A stretch of DNA of 64,000 nucleotides from Sclerurus mexicanus (taxonomy: Eukaryota; Chordata; Aves; Passeriformes; Furnariidae): contig VWZF01002698.1 in NCBI GenBank assembly GCA_013396755.1, positions 1,132,914 through 1,196,913 on the forward strand. Direction: 5' to 3'. Every line of letters begins with the position of its first letter. Positions within the stretch are counted from its first letter, which is position 1. The notes beneath the pieces are model-generated. The model had not been told where the DNA came from, made no database searches, and saw only the letters and a program-made list of their open reading frames with translations. Below are positions 1-13,959 of this stretch, one piece after another. The position numbers were made by a program, and so were the translations under genes.

Positions 1-2739
1 CTGCATGGAAACTTTTGTATTATTACATAACAGAGAACTCACCTTTGGGGTGAGGGGTGTAGGAGAGGGGAACCATTAAATGCCCTGAGAGCAGAAAAAA
101 CTTCATTTGAAGTCTGCAGTCAGCTGAGGCCTGAATCAGTTGGATGGCACTGGCCCTCCTGTATGGAAAACTCCTGATTTAGTTACATCACCAGGGTCCC
201 TCCAGGTACTGTTTGCAGCACACACATTTGGAAACTGTTTACTTTTCCCATAGCAGCAATGCAAGCCACTGTCAGAGTTTACTTCCGTACTGTGCTGCAA
301 TTAGTGGTGGTAGAGCTTCATTTCATAGCAAGCTTACGTTTAAGTCCTTTCATCCATAAAAGCATGTATATTGAAATCTGCAGATTTCATTTCTAAACCA
401 GAATTTGTTACTATGACTCATGCAGAAGATTGGATTCTTATGGACAGTGTTTTTCACTGCAGTGCCGTTGTTACCGACATGCTCCAGACTTTCTAACACG
501 GAGGATGCTTTGCTTCAGGTTACTGGCACAGACTTGAAAAAAAGATTCTACAAAAATACTAGGTAAGAGGCCATGATGGAAGAGAAAGGCTTTACATTTT
601 CTCTGTTGAGTCAGATCTGCCAAAATCCTTGTATTGCGAAGTGGACAATTATTTTCTTTTGACATCTTCTTAATTTCATTTGGGATGCAATATATATTCT
701 TACTGAGTTACCTTTGATTGACAACAGGGTTTAGTAGGGATCTATGAGTAAAATACATAGTATCATCCATGATCGTGCAGTGTATCATTTAAATTAAAAA
801 AAAAATGGGACAAAATGAAACATTCCCATAAAATACCCTCACTGCACCTGCCTTTACAAAGGAGATGTTTTCCCTAGGTTCTGTATATTTCAATGAAATC
901 CAAAGTTAGTGCTGCCACGGGGCACCTTCATGGTGGTGTCCCAGCTGCAGCAGCACTGGCTGCTTCCCTTTCACATTTAATGCTTTGTTTGGACCCTGAA
1001 AAACAGCTGTGAATTTCCACAACAGAGTTTCCTTAAGAAAGGGATTCTTGTTTTTCACTATGTAAGAGGTCATAATTCTAAGCTACCATTTAAAGAATGC
1101 TGATGAGAAGGGCAGGGCTTCAGCCTCTGGATAAGTGTTTGAGGTCAGAATTTTCTTTTTTTGAAAGAATAGTAACTATTTAAAGCCAAACAGAAATAAC
1201 CAGTTTTTAAAGTTTTCTTTGAAAAGTTTTTTTACAAAATTTTATCTTGAGTTGGGAAAGTCAAATATAAAACATTTTGTGTCATTGCTTTTCTGTAAAA
1301 AAAAAAAACAAAAACCTAAAGCAAATTAGAAAAGATGTTACTACTTGGTTGCATAACTTAAAGGACTCCTGAGTTAGTTTGCAGCTGGCTTCACATTTTA
1401 ACCCAAAAGAACATGAAATGCAGCTTGCATGGCGAGAATGATTGTAGGTGACATTCAGAACTTCTCTCCTGAAAGAGCCCACCAAGAGCTTGGGGCCAGC
1501 CAAGCTTTTCTCCTCCTTGTCCTTCATACAGCAAAAAGCAGCAACCATGGCCAAAAATAACTGCTGGAAAGGATTTACGCTGGAAATCTCCAAGCTCTTG
1601 AGGATTCATAGAAAAACTGTTTGCAGAGTATGACCAAAATGTGAATTAGCTGTCTTGCTTTTTCTTTTTCAAAGAAACCCCCCCCAACCCAGCTATCCTT
1701 ATTTTGATCTCTTTGTCATTCCAGGGAGTTTACATACCAGAACTAAAAGCTAGATAGATTCCTTGCTTACATATGCATTGGAATGCAATTCAAGATGGAA
1801 GAGTAATCTGAGACACAGAGAAAGGATCAGCTCTCAGGAACAGTGATCTCCCAATATTTCCACTCTCTTCAAGATTTCCCTAGGCATGACGGAATCCACA
1901 GCTTCTCTGATCTGCGACTTTTTTCAAGAAGATGAAGTAAAACATCATTGAAATTTAGACAAAGCTAATGCAGCAGCAGCCTGCAGGGGTTTTTTGCAAC
2001 ACATGCTCCAGGGTTACTGTGGTCAGATACCGGTCCTTGGAAGGTTTTTCAGATTTCCCAGGTGAAATACCTACCTTTACATTTTAGTTTTTTGTAAGTG
2101 AACCTGCTACTCATTATTCAAACGACTAGTTAAGATTTGAAAGAGATGCCCCTGCCTAATATTGCCTTGTGGTGTGAGACATTGGTTTTATGCATGATTC
2201 TGGCAGCTGATAGATTCAAATGTGAGAAAGTTGGCAAGTTTAGCACAGGAAAATCCTCAAGCTGCGAGTAGCTTGGATGAAGCCACAGAATTAAATGAAA
2301 CCATGAATGATTTATCTTAAAAGTGATTCATCACCCCATGCAAGAAGACTGTGACAGCTTTTTCTCTGATGTTGAGAGTGCAGTTCAGTGCCACCAGTGA
2401 GAGCTTTGCTTACAAGTGGAGTGCTCACATAACAGAGTGCTTGCAATTCTTCCTATTCGTAGATATATTTTTTTGAATAGCGAATATTTCAATAGTGTTT
2501 TTTCAAACCCAGATAAATGAAGAGTGAGGTCCTTGCTCGCCTTTCCAAAGCTGTGCTGTTGTTTGATCACATCAGGGTGGTGCCTCTCACAGACCCTGCT
2601 GTACCAGTCACTGCACAAACTCATATAAGAGGTTTGCCAGTTTCCTGATAAACAGCACTCTAAATTCAGCACTGCAATCAAACTGCTTTGCTTATTCATT
2701 GCCTGGAAAGTGATCTTTTAATTTTTAGTTTTAATGCCC
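1..2739. other. Intergenic DNA, nothing recognised
   Basis: AT-rich sequence downstream of BIRC6. Short ORFs here look random, and no repeat family was recognised. Confidence 0.6.
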
Positions 2740-3200
2740 CTTATTAAAAGAGGGCCCAGAAATCTTAAACACAACAAAATTGGGTGGCAGTCCCTGCTGC
2801 AGGACTGGCAGGGCACGGCGAGTGCTGGCTGTGCCTCAAGGCCAGGGAGCTGGGGTGGAGGGCACAGAGGTGGCAGGACAGGGTGCCCACCAGCCAGGGC
2901 CCACTGCCCACAGCACCTGGGCGAGGCACACCTAGAGACCACACTCAGGCTCTACCAAGTCTAGAGCATCACACCAACTCACAGGGATAAGGCAGGTCCA
3001 AGGTCACGCCAGCCCAGGGGTTCAGCTCAACAGGCTCCATGGCAGTGGCAGAGCTGGAAACCAACACTGTGACAACCCAACTCGGGCACCGACTGATGGC
3101 CCTGGGCTGGGCTTAAACAGAGCTCCTGGGAAGGGGGTGTGTAGAGACCCCAGGTGGTGCTGGTCAGGCTTTTCAAGGCCTGTTAGAGAACTGGAGGTCC
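2740..3200. other. Locally GC-rich block of unknown nature
   Basis: A sharp rise in GC relative to the AT-rich surroundings, with text such as GGAGCTGGGGTGGAGGGCAC and GGCCCTGGGCTGGGCTTAAA. CpGs are only moderate, so it is not a classic CpG island. No exon or known protein reads through it on either strand. It may be a diverged GC-rich repeat or LTR-like fragment. I cannot name a family. Confidence 0.4.
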
Positions 3201-5600
3201 TGACAAGAACTCCTTCAGTCTTTAAGATAGAAAGATAAGAGTTGTTATAAGATGCATGTGGAGAGATAATGCAGTAAAAAGTAGAGAAAACAATCTTTTC
3301 ATAAGTCAGCTGCATGAACAGCTGCATCTTGTCGGATTTTATCTTTTTAATGAAAAGATCTGAGAGCTACATAAATAACAGATATTGCTGCAAACCCTCC
3401 ATGTATATACAATCAGCGGGTTGCAGGAGCTGTCATGGTGGATGCTGGAAAAGGATGAGAAAAAGAGTGTGGAGAAGTGGCATTGCAGACAAGCCTGGAA
3501 GGGTTTAGTTGTAGCTTGTCCGTAATGCAGTGTGAAAGATGGCATGAATGTGTTTGTGGAGGAAAGGGTAAACAGGCACTGGAAGTGCATGTTGGTAGCT
3601 GAGTGAGGGATCAGGCTGTGCCAGTTTACACACGTGGATATTAGGAACTTCAGGGTCTTGTTCAGGAGGTGATGAATAAGGGGAGAGAGTGGACATGTGA
3701 AAGGTCTGATACATTATTGTTACTGACAAGGAAAATAATTATTGACGGTATCATTTTGTGCTGAGAGTCGTGTTTGGGCAAAACCTCCTGTTAAGTTTTG
3801 GCAGCGTTGCTAGTAGAGGTTAAGCTTCGGAACAAGAGGTTCAATTTATTAGAACTCCTTCAAAGTCTGCTTTGTTTCCTTGGATGTAAAAGAATTTTCC
3901 AAGCAAATGAAACCTAGTCCATGTTTTTACCTCCCCCGCTAAATTTACATCCCTTTCTCTAAAACATCTCTTGTTTTTCTTGGAATAAAGAGCCTGTCAG
4001 TCTCGCAGCTCAAATACAGGGCAGATGGTGCCCGTGTAGAATTTAAATAAGATATCAGCATGTTGTCACCTGTAAGTGCAGTGGTTAGGGCAGTTCTGCA
4101 GTACAGTCAGTGGGACGTCAAAAACAGAGGAGAGAGAAATTTTGCTTCAGCAAATGCTGCGTAGGACAGTTTTACAAATTGCTCGAAGTTATTCTTTGAC
4201 TTACTGCAGTGCACCTGGCAGAAAATTATTAGAGTGAGACACATATGCACACCAGTTGAAAAAAAAAGTAATTGGTTTCTGCATGTAGTAGGTTGAGGGA
4301 ATTAGAGGGAGTTTAATATATCCATAGCTGGCAGGTTTAATTTGTCAGCTTTTAGCATGGCTTTAGAGGATGATGGGCCTCACTATGGATTTAGAAAATT
4401 TACTATCTTTATCAACATCAAGGAATACAAAAGTTTGAATACTCAGTTTTCTTAAAGTAAATACAAGGTTGAACTGCTTCAGTCTGTTCCGACATTGAAT
4501 GCAATATGGAGAATGTGTCCATACATTTCCCTTTTCCTTTATATTACAATTGTCATTATCTTTTAAACGTGACATTAACATATTGCTCAGATGAATTGTG
4601 TTTCAATTACTGCATTCAGTTCCATATTTTCTTCTTAAAAGTGACAGAAAGGTGAAGAGCTTTAAAAATGGATTTTGGAGCACATCTAGAAGAACTGGTC
4701 GGGCAGAAGAGCTGAGGCTTTCCTCGCGTAGAGCAGCTGAGCTGGCTGACCAGCTCACTGCCTCTGAAACCGAGAGGTCCCAACGCCCTGCCCTCCTGCC
4801 TTGCTTCCTTCCACACTGCCCTGTTCATTCCTTGGGGGCCGCACTTGCCGACAGGTTCCTCTTGTGCAGGCAGGTTTCTGTCAAGCTGAGGACGACAGTG
4901 TCACAGTGATGGCTGTTGTCAGATGAGACCGGAGCTCAGCTGGCAGCTCGGCTGGAGGAATGCGGCTCTGAAATGCTAGTTCAAGTCATGCCATCTCACT
5001 TGGCTCTGTGCTGTGCTGTAGGATGAAATGGATCATTAAAACGTTTGTGTTAACCACCGTGCTTAACCATTTTGCAGAAATAAACTGGCCAAACAGAATT
5101 GCTTCTCCTTTGGAGTCAGGTGTTGAAGTATAATTTGCACATGAAAAGAAACACTGAGCCAATCCCTACTTTTAAGTGTTAGTTCTCCTTTGCCCAGACT
5201 AGGTGTTCTGTGTCGTGGTATTTGTCTCTTTGCGTGTCCAATTGCTAAGTGAAGATATAAAAGTCTTGTGTGCCAAAACCTGACTTTTAAAGGAGCTGAC
5301 AGAGCTACAGCCCTGTGGGGCTCATGTTAAGAGCTGGATAAACACTGAGGGGATATCCAGCTTTCCATTTTATCTGTATAGGAAACAGAGGTTTTAAGAG
5401 AGACTTGCTTCTTTCCTTGCAGCTGTTGTGTGTGGGCTGTCACACACCTCTCATTAGATCAGCTGTGTGGAAAGGGAACTCTACCTTATCCAGCAGAGCT
5501 GTGGTTACTGACAATACCCATGGCTACAGCAGGGAAGAGGGATTAAAGCTATGTGAAACATAGTATTTCATCTATTTTCCCCAAAGAAAGAAAGAGCAAA

Positions 5601-5631
5601 TGGGAAAAAAAAAAAAAGGAAGAAAAAAAAA
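5601..5631. repeat. A-rich purine tract
   Basis: Two A runs (A13 and A9) separated by GGAAG, in the intergenic region. A simple repeat. Confidence 0.85.
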
Positions 5632-8600
5632 GTTGAATCAAACCAAACTCAGTAATTTCTTCCTAAGCTTGACTCGGAGAAATCTTATATAAAGAAATGA
5701 GGAGCTTTGACATCTAGGTTTGGTCCCAGAGTTTATGTGTTCAACTATATTTACATGTGTAAATGGTGAACATGAAGCCCTGAATTTCGAAAATTGTGCT
5801 TAAAAAAATGAATGAAATTATAACTTGCAAAGTTAACTATTATGTTAATCATCTTTTACAAATTATTAGCTGGAGCTTGATTTTTATTCTAGAAAGGTCT
5901 TGTGCTCTTACTTCGCCGTTATTAAGCTGTGTGTATATTTCCTTAGTCTGTAAAAGCGTATCTCTGTCAATGCAGTATTTAGGTCTATTTTTATAAAAAT
6001 TAAAATCAAATTTTACTCACTAGCAGCTGATATCAATCATGTCCCCCTCCCTTCCCTTTCCCACTGCACCCTGCTCCCCAACCTTTGCTGCTATACAATG
6101 TTCCAAAAGGAAAATTTATTAGATCACCTATTTAGGTTCTCTGACATCATTCTGTCATGGCAATGAAGTGATTTACATGGAAAAATGTATTACCTCCGCT
6201 TTTAGACAAAATGAGTTTAAGATGATTAATGGTTTTACTGCAAGTATATGAGAGAACGTAGAAATGGCCAGGCTTTCAAAAGTGAAACATGACCTATGCT
6301 CAGTTTTCCTCCTTATTTTCTTCAGCTATTCTAAAATGGGTTTGGTTTTGAGTAAATTAAAACGTACAAGTTACGTCTTGTAAGTGAAGTAAGTGATGAA
6401 CGCCGGGTATCCATGGTAACATCACTGCATAACTGGAACTGGAGACAAAAGGGAGAAAGCAATGAGCTTGGAGCACAGAGTGGAAACTGTTGTGATGGCA
6501 GAGGACCTAGATCAAAGCCAAAGTCACTGAGGAAGGTACCTGTGTAGTCTGGAGAAGAGCAGGATGACTGCCTCCAGCTGTCCCTCCTGGTCAGCATTCC
6601 TAGGGTTCTGGCACACAAGTGACTTTGGGCAGAGAACTCGGAATACAGAATGGTCGTATGAATGGTGAAATAGTATTTTAACTGGAAAGCACAGAGAGAA
6701 ACTCATCCTTTCTGATACATGCCTTAAAATGACACTTGAAACATTTCCTCTGGCTTCATACAGAGCTGTATCTTTCCTGAGATGTCATATAAATAACAAG
6801 AGATACACGAAAGCCTAAACTAAGATGAGAAGATGATGCTGAATAAGAACTCTGAAATATTCTCTTTACATATGCTAACTGAACTAAAACCCAAAGGCCA
6901 TTAAGGCAAAAGTTATTCAACTATGGAAATACTGTAATTTAGAAAAAAATGTAAATAATGGCATTTTTTCCCCAGGGGGCTTCTGAAACAAATTCACTCT
7001 GCTAAAAAGAAGGCCAAGGTTTAGATGAGCACTGCTGGCAGTTTAATCTGCATGGAGACTTTGCATCATTCATAGGATGTAATGTTTGGGAATGAATAGA
7101 AAATAATTTCTGTGTGACATATCAGCCACGTTTTGAGGGGACCTGACCGACCAGTGGGACGCTTAATCACAGGCTGTGACGAATGCTGGGCACAGTTTTG
7201 TTACCTCAGTGGAGCTCTGATCCTGGAAGGGCAGTGTGTTGAAACATGGAAAATGAACTATCAGGGAAAAATGAAAACTGGATGAATTTACAGCCACGGC
7301 TTGTCCTTGGTGACACTGACTGGACAACTGTCTTTGAGGGCACACTTGGCAATGCAAAATCACTTGCTGTTGGACTCTGTGCCTGAAATCGCATTTGCAA
7401 GTAAAAGCAAAAGTGTATTTAAGGTAGTGATTAAAAATACACTTAAACAAGTCATACTAACATTTTCAGGAAGACAGCAGTATCACAACAAGCGCTTCAG
7501 CTATGTTATTTTTATTCAGATGATTAATCCATGTCTTCCATTAGGCATACATTGAATTTAGCATTCTACTGCAGTTCTCTATATGCAATCTAGAAATTTC
7601 AGCATGTCCTTCATTGATTTCTGCTAGCAGTACAGACTCTCGAGAGCTCTTCAAGATACAACTATCTTTTCTGAATTACACAGTTGTTTATCAGGAGCCA
7701 CATACTGTTGTCCTCCTGTTCTTTGTTTAAATGGCTTGGCTTCTCCTCCGATACGGGTTAGTGATGTTCAGTTCCCTGCTCTGTGTCGTTTGTTCGTCTG
7801 GCTATTTGTTTCCTAACAAGAATCATTTCCTCAGAGGAACAGCTACAGAAGAGCGGAAGGTCTGACACATAGTAGGCAGTGCAGACACAAAGGGATATTA
7901 TGCTTTTTGGTGTACCTTTGCTTTGGTCACCATTCGCTGCCATCAACAGCAATTGTTTGAGTCTGAGTGTACATTTGTAGTGGTTTATTCTTTTTTCTTT
8001 TTAACTAGGGTGAAATTTGTATGGAGCTAAATCATGACTTGGATGCAATTCCCATCTGGTCTTCCCTGTTCTGTCACATCAATCAGGCGATCTCTATTAC
8101 ACCCTTCATGTTGCTGAGGTTGAAGCCTCCCAGAGACGTGTATTAGAGCAGGTGTTTCAGTGCCTGTGTGACTTGCCTGCACACTCTGTTGCCTTTAGTG
8201 ACTATGAGGCAACTGGAGGATTTATTGAATTGAATCTGAGTTTTTTCCCTTCGTTTGTGGCTTCTGGAATGCTCTGGGACTTATCCAGAATCCCATACGC
8301 TGTGGCAAAATCCAGCCAGCCAGATGGTCGCATGATTTCTCTTGTGACTGCTGCTGAGCTGGAGGCCAGCCCCTGTGAATGTCATCTATCACACCAAGTT
8401 TCTCTGGGTGAAACCGCCTCAAAATCCAGTAGAGATTTGCACATGACAATTTGGTAGTTGAAAGGATGGGTCCTGGTGGCAGGCACAGCATTTCCTTTCC
8501 AGCAATCCTGCTGCTGGCTATCAGGTTTTGATCTGCTACGTTGCCTCCGTTTCCTCTTGAATCATTGCCACAGTACATTGCCAGCAAACATTTGCAAGGT

Positions 8601-11600
8601 TTTTAGGAGAGCCCGAACTTCAGCTACAGCCAGGATGGAGGCAGGGACTTGCATCCCGCAGGACTGCTCCCAGCCATCGGGCGCAGGAATCTCGTGCCCT
8701 GGATTCCCTAATGTGGGAATGCTGATGCTTGGCTTGGCTGGTTGGACAGATGTAATGACGGTGGCCTTGTTAGAGCCTGAATTAACCACACTGGTGTCCC
8801 CTGTGCAGTGTTAAAAGAGTTGCTGTCATATTCTAGGCTTAGAACTGTGCTGCACTGGAATCCAGCTAAGGCTGCTGTACAGCTGCACCGCATCCAACTC
8901 ACTGCCACCTTCTTACAAACTGCTTAAAATAGTTGTAGAACTAAGCTTATTATTGAAAACTCTGGAAAAAATGAAGAAATTTTGACTGAAAAAGTCCTGG
9001 AAGTTTGAATTGATCAACTTATTGTTGATTTAGGTATGGGCAAAGGTTTTCTGTTGCTGAAAACTTAGTTTGGGGGTGAGAGAATAGGCCTTGTGGAGAC
9101 ATCCAAGCCATTGCCCAGGAGCACACTGCAAGACATTTTCTGTTGGTATTGTTTCTGAATCACATGCTTGTTTAAATAGCTGAACAAAAACAGAAGAGAT
9201 GGAAAAAGCCCCAGATGTTTTGCTTCTCCTATTTGCTCTCTTGATAAATAAGAAAACCCTTAATGAAGCAACAGAGGCAGTCTTTAATAATGGCAAATTG
9301 ATTTTTTTTTTTTAATTTTTTGTTTGCTTTCATTTTCTGGTTATGGGGAGGCTGTTATTTTTTAGTATGTGTTCATATGTTTGGTATCAGGGGCTGGGAT
9401 GCAGTTGTTTGCTACTCACAGAGTTTTATGCAGAGCTGATGAGCTACTGAAGGCTTTGTGTGTGTGTGTGTTTATGTGGCCTGGTAGGTGAGAAAGAGGA
9501 CAATGAATGAAGGTGCAGGACAAATAAATTTACAAAAAAATGCAGTAAGGGGTTAGGCTGAAAATGTGGAGCCCAACAATGGCAACAGGATATATGTTTT
9601 TAAATGCAGTGAGACATGGTATGGTTTGAGAGCATGTTCCTTGTGTAAAACCATGGCTGACCTGTTGCTCTAATAACCTCAGTAGATCAGCCTGCTTGTT
9701 ATTTTTGCAAATATACATTCATATTTGATTTAATTTTGGGCATTACTCTCAAGGTTTAACAACTTCTGTTACGTGCAAGTCTCACCACAGTCGCCTCATT
9801 CCTAAATGTCTTTGAGGACAGCAGTAACATACCGTTTCTTATTCCCACATTTTCCTAGGGCTCTGCCTGCATTGGTTCCCAAGGTTAATTCAGCTATTTC
9901 GCCATTAGAAACAGGGCTGTTACATGTCCTGCATGATCTGTGACTGAAAAGGAACCCGCTTCTTCCCTTTCTGGACTTTTACCTAAACATCCTTAAATAA
10001 AAAATTGTGCTGTATGAATTACAGAAATATTACCAACTCTAGCATTTGAGGGTGATGTTGTATTATTAAATGATAGAGATATTACAGGCACTCTTAATGC
10101 AAAGGATAAGTCACATTAATACACCTGGAGAACTAAGTGGACCAGGTTAGTACCTTTCGAGTACTAAAACATTGGCTCTGAGGCAAGAAGCACAGACAAG
10201 AAGAGATTGCAGCATCACAATATACAGAACTCTCTCAATCAAGATGGAGCATTGCAGGTTGGGATTTGTTTTCTCTGAGCCTTTATTAAAAATAGAAGCA
10301 GTGGTGAGATTATTTGAGACCTCTGCGGTTGTTACTCAGTGGTAGATACCTATTTTCTGTATTCATGGTCTAGGAGAATAAAATAGCAGCAATAACAACA
10401 TCTCTGGAGAATGAAATATTTTTACCTGTGACTCATTTTGGTAATTGAGGAGTTTACTTTTGCCCCCACTCAGCTCAGTGCACTTCACAAAGCTCATGTT
10501 GTGATATAAATGCCTGTATATTCCAACTAATGCTGTCACTGTCTATGGAAAAGGAAAAATAATGCTCAGAAAGCTTTTTCAAGACAAGTATTTGCCAGAC
10601 TGGATGCATTTATACATATATAAATACGTGTGTTTGTATATACCTGGTAAAAAAAAAAGTGGAGGATATATCTGAAATAGCTTCTATACCTTATAATGTT
10701 CCTTATCATAAGACAAATGGGAATCTGTGTCTCCTTTCCATTGAAAAGTGCTTTTAATTTCTGTATTGTACATGGAGAGTTGACATTCCGGAGAGGTGAG
10801 ATGGTGGTGAGTGGCTTCTGAAGAAACAAATAAGGAAACAAGGAAAGAACATTTGTAAACCACATTAATACAAAGGCAGCATGGAGGTGAAAAATGAAGA
10901 AGAGATTCCTGAGAAACTCCAGCTAAAAACCCAAGGCTAAATAATTTTCCTTCACAAGGATCAGAATAACATAGTATAGTCCTGGCTTAAATGCAGGTCA
11001 GCTGGGTTTGCGTTCAGGTATTTATGAGTATACAAGGTAAATTAATAATATGGCTGTTTGCTTATCAAGTTGTTTGCCTCAGGGCGTATAACAGAACATT
11101 TATGTACCACCAGAAACATTGTGGGGAAGTGAGGTAATGGATGACACAGTTACGTGGAAAAAAACCCTGCTCATAGTAATGTTTCCTTAACACTTAATAG
11201 TACGTTTCCTGTATTGTATGGGAGCTTTCTTTTTCCTTCCTTTTTTAAAGCAAAGAATTGAAGTTCTACTGCTCCTTAAGAGACCATCATCCAACTGCAG
11301 CACTGGCTGACCCACACTGAAGCTCCCTAGAAGTTATGCGGAGTGCAATGCCTTACCTGTGTCAGCACGGTTTTACCTGCTGCAGTAAGAGTCTCCTCAC
11401 CAGGCCAGCAGACAGGCACAGTATCTACCTTGAGCTCATGAAAAACATTGACAGAAGAAAAAGAGTAACAAAGCCCAACTAACAAGGTCAAACAGGCTGC
11501 TGTAGATCTAGTCGATCTATAGTCACACACACTTTATTCTGCTAGCACCTAAACATTTAACATGTAATCTACTGGAGTGAAACTTAGAAATTGTTTACAG

Positions 11601-11607
11601 ATTCAAA

Positions 11608-11649
11608 TTTTCTTTTTTTTTTCTTTCCTTTCTTTTCCCCCCCCCTCCT
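11608..11649. repeat. Polypyrimidine tract (T then C run)
   Basis: TTTTCTTTTTTTTTTTCTTT, then CCTTTCTTTTCCCCCCCCCT. A 42-base nearly uninterrupted pyrimidine run with a C9 tail. Confidence 0.9.
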
Positions 11650-13818
11650 AGATTGTCATATTTGTTTTTTCCTGTATAGGAGTGGTAGAATTACAGAGGA
11701 GCATTAATCTGTACATGTATACACATCTTTTACCCAAAGGAAATTCCAGAGGAAATCACCAAATCCTGCAGAGGTATCATCGTTCATGTCCGTATGCGAA
11801 GAGTGCTGTGCCTACAGCTGCAGAACCAGAACAGTCCTTTATGTGCAGCCATCAGTGTAACAGGGGGCTTGCTCTCATGGAGCACAAGGTCTCACGGATT
11901 GCCCGAGCTGCTTGCTCTCCTGTAGACAGCGTAGCTGAATCAGTCAGAAAAGCTTGGCGTTATTGTCTGTGAAGCACCAGGAAACACTCCTGACTTCCTC
12001 TGGCAGAGCGGCTACAGCAATTCCAATGGCTGGTAATGTCCCACACTACACTGCACGGCAACTATAGTGCCAGCAGTGAATCTTGGGCCAAAGGCAGCAC
12101 CAGAAAACATGGAGTAAAATTCCATAACGATCTAACTTGCAGTTTCCTGCCCTCTGCGCTCCTGAAAATAATTCCTGTTAATTTTTAAAAAAAACATTGT
12201 CTACAAAATCATCTTAACAGTTAAAACACAGGACTTGAATGGATGGTTAGAGACTGTTCTATGTATACAGGTTTCTACTCAGTGTGATCGAATGGCACGA
12301 GATGAGTCTACACGCCTCACGGGCTTTAAGGTCATGTTACTGCAAAGGAGCGGAGCTACCTTGTGTATCTAAAAACCTGAAAATAAGTATTTTGTATCTC
12401 TTGCCAAGTTCACAATTTACTTACTAGACTGTGACACAGTTGCAAGTTATTAAGGATTGAATCTCTGCATTAATTTGGTACAATACCATTCTAGCTCCCG
12501 TTAGAGCAAAAAAATGGATAATTGGCATGTGGATACAAATTAGAGTTTAATATCCCATGCAGCTGTTTACATCTGCTTAATTACGCAGCAGTGACTTCAC
12601 ATTAGCATTGCTATGAAACCGTAAATGCACACCAGAGATAAAGGTACAATCACGTTAGCCACTCTCCTCAGCTCAAATCAATGCGAGTTCCGTCCTTTTT
12701 GTTTCACTGTTGCATTTTAATGGTAAAAAAAAAAAAAGTCTTCACGCTTAAAGAGGAGCTTCAGGTTCAATACATTTGGTTTTGGTACAAATGCCAGGAT
12801 TTTATAAAAAGACTATGCTCCTGTAGGCAGACAGTTTAAGCACTAAGAGTAGAGCTTTAATGGAAACTCCTAACTTAAATATAATTGAAAATCAGTGGGT
12901 AATTTTGCTTTTGGAGCCTTTACAGGAGTATCACAGTTATTTTGTACAGTAATAGAAGGGAAGTAAAAACCCATCTATAAAGAGGCAGTGCTGTTGTAAC
13001 ACTGATGAAGTTCTAACACTTAGACTGTGTGGCATAAGCTCTTTGTTTAATGTATTTACCAGCAGTTCTAGCATAGAGCTGCCTGTTTTGCTTTTTGATC
13101 AAGGATCCCCTGAAGTTACACAGATGTAGCTCAGTTGGTACTCTGAGAGGTATGTACAATCAGGACAGGCCTCGGATTAGCACAACGCATCGACAGAACA
13201 AAAAAATTGTACTTTGGTCAGGACTATCAGAACTGTTAACCATCAGCATAAGAACACAACCTCAGTTGGTGCCATTTTTAATGATTAGAAAGAGTACATT
13301 GTAAAACAAAACGTGAAAAAATTCCAGCGTGATACTTATAAACAAAGAACAAATTGAAAACAAAACCCCTTCGGTTTTGCCTGATTTGTAGCATTTATCA
13401 TACAACAGATCATTAATCTGAGGTAACACCAGTATTAACTTTTAGTCCTTCAAGGACTACTCAGAAATTAAGAACAGTGATAGCAATGCATGTTATGTTA
13501 AAAGCAAGACTTGATTATTGAATCAAGCAAACCCCTTACCCTTTTTCGTCAGGGAACTGTGGCTGCAAGTATGAAACTGGAAAGAAATCTGTACAGTAGG
13601 AACTACAGAATATCAGAGTCCTGCGTGGCAGGTTGTTAGCCCATCAGCACTTAAGAATACAGTTGATTATGTAAAAGTCAGACTTTTCAATACAGAAAAC
13701 TTTGTTCCAGAATAGCCCTTAAGAAATTTAGAATACTGTTAGTTTGCATAAAATAGCCAAAAAAAAAAAAAGATGAGTTCAGAAGTCCAAATTTTGGCAT
13801 GAGGTAAAACCATGTGCA

Positions 13819-13824
13819 TTTATT
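13819..13824 (-). promoter_or_regulatory. Third candidate AATAAA for BIRC6
   Basis: Minus-strand AATAAA within GATAAAATAAATGCAC. It could serve a slightly longer 3' end. Confidence 0.3.
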
Positions 13825-13927
13825 TTATCTGCATTTTAGATTTAGTACGCATAAAATTAAGTATGTTGACTGTAATGAATTCAGTCATACAAGTGCAAGT
13901 CTTCAGCTAGAATGTATTTTATGGCAG

Positions 13928-13933
13928 TTTATT
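13928..13933 (-). promoter_or_regulatory. Second candidate AATAAA for BIRC6
   Basis: Minus-strand AATAAA in TTTAAATAAACTGCC, 55 bases beyond the first signal. Confidence 0.4.
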
Positions 13934-13959
13934 TAAAAAATGTACCAGTAAATCATAAA

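Larger units (their letters stand above)
3201..13818. other. Intergenic DNA downstream of BIRC6
   Basis: No gene recognised on either strand. It holds a short (TG)7 at 9457-9470, simple A/T runs, and somewhat GC-richer patches near 4690-4960 and 8150-8900 whose translations match nothing I know. Part of the 11.6-13.8 kb stretch could belong to a longer BIRC6 3' UTR. TTC27, next to BIRC6 in mammals, was looked for and not seen. Confidence 0.55.

Noticed and set aside
13118..13200. tRNA-like A box (TAGCTCAGTTGG) on the + strand
   Set aside because: There is no GGTTCRANNCC B box at the right distance and no cloverleaf. It may be chance or a very old SINE head.
1..13800. 5' end of TTC27, expected next to BIRC6
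   Set aside because: No CpG-island promoter and no translation resembling the TTC27 N-terminus was found on either strand. It probably lies beyond position 1.
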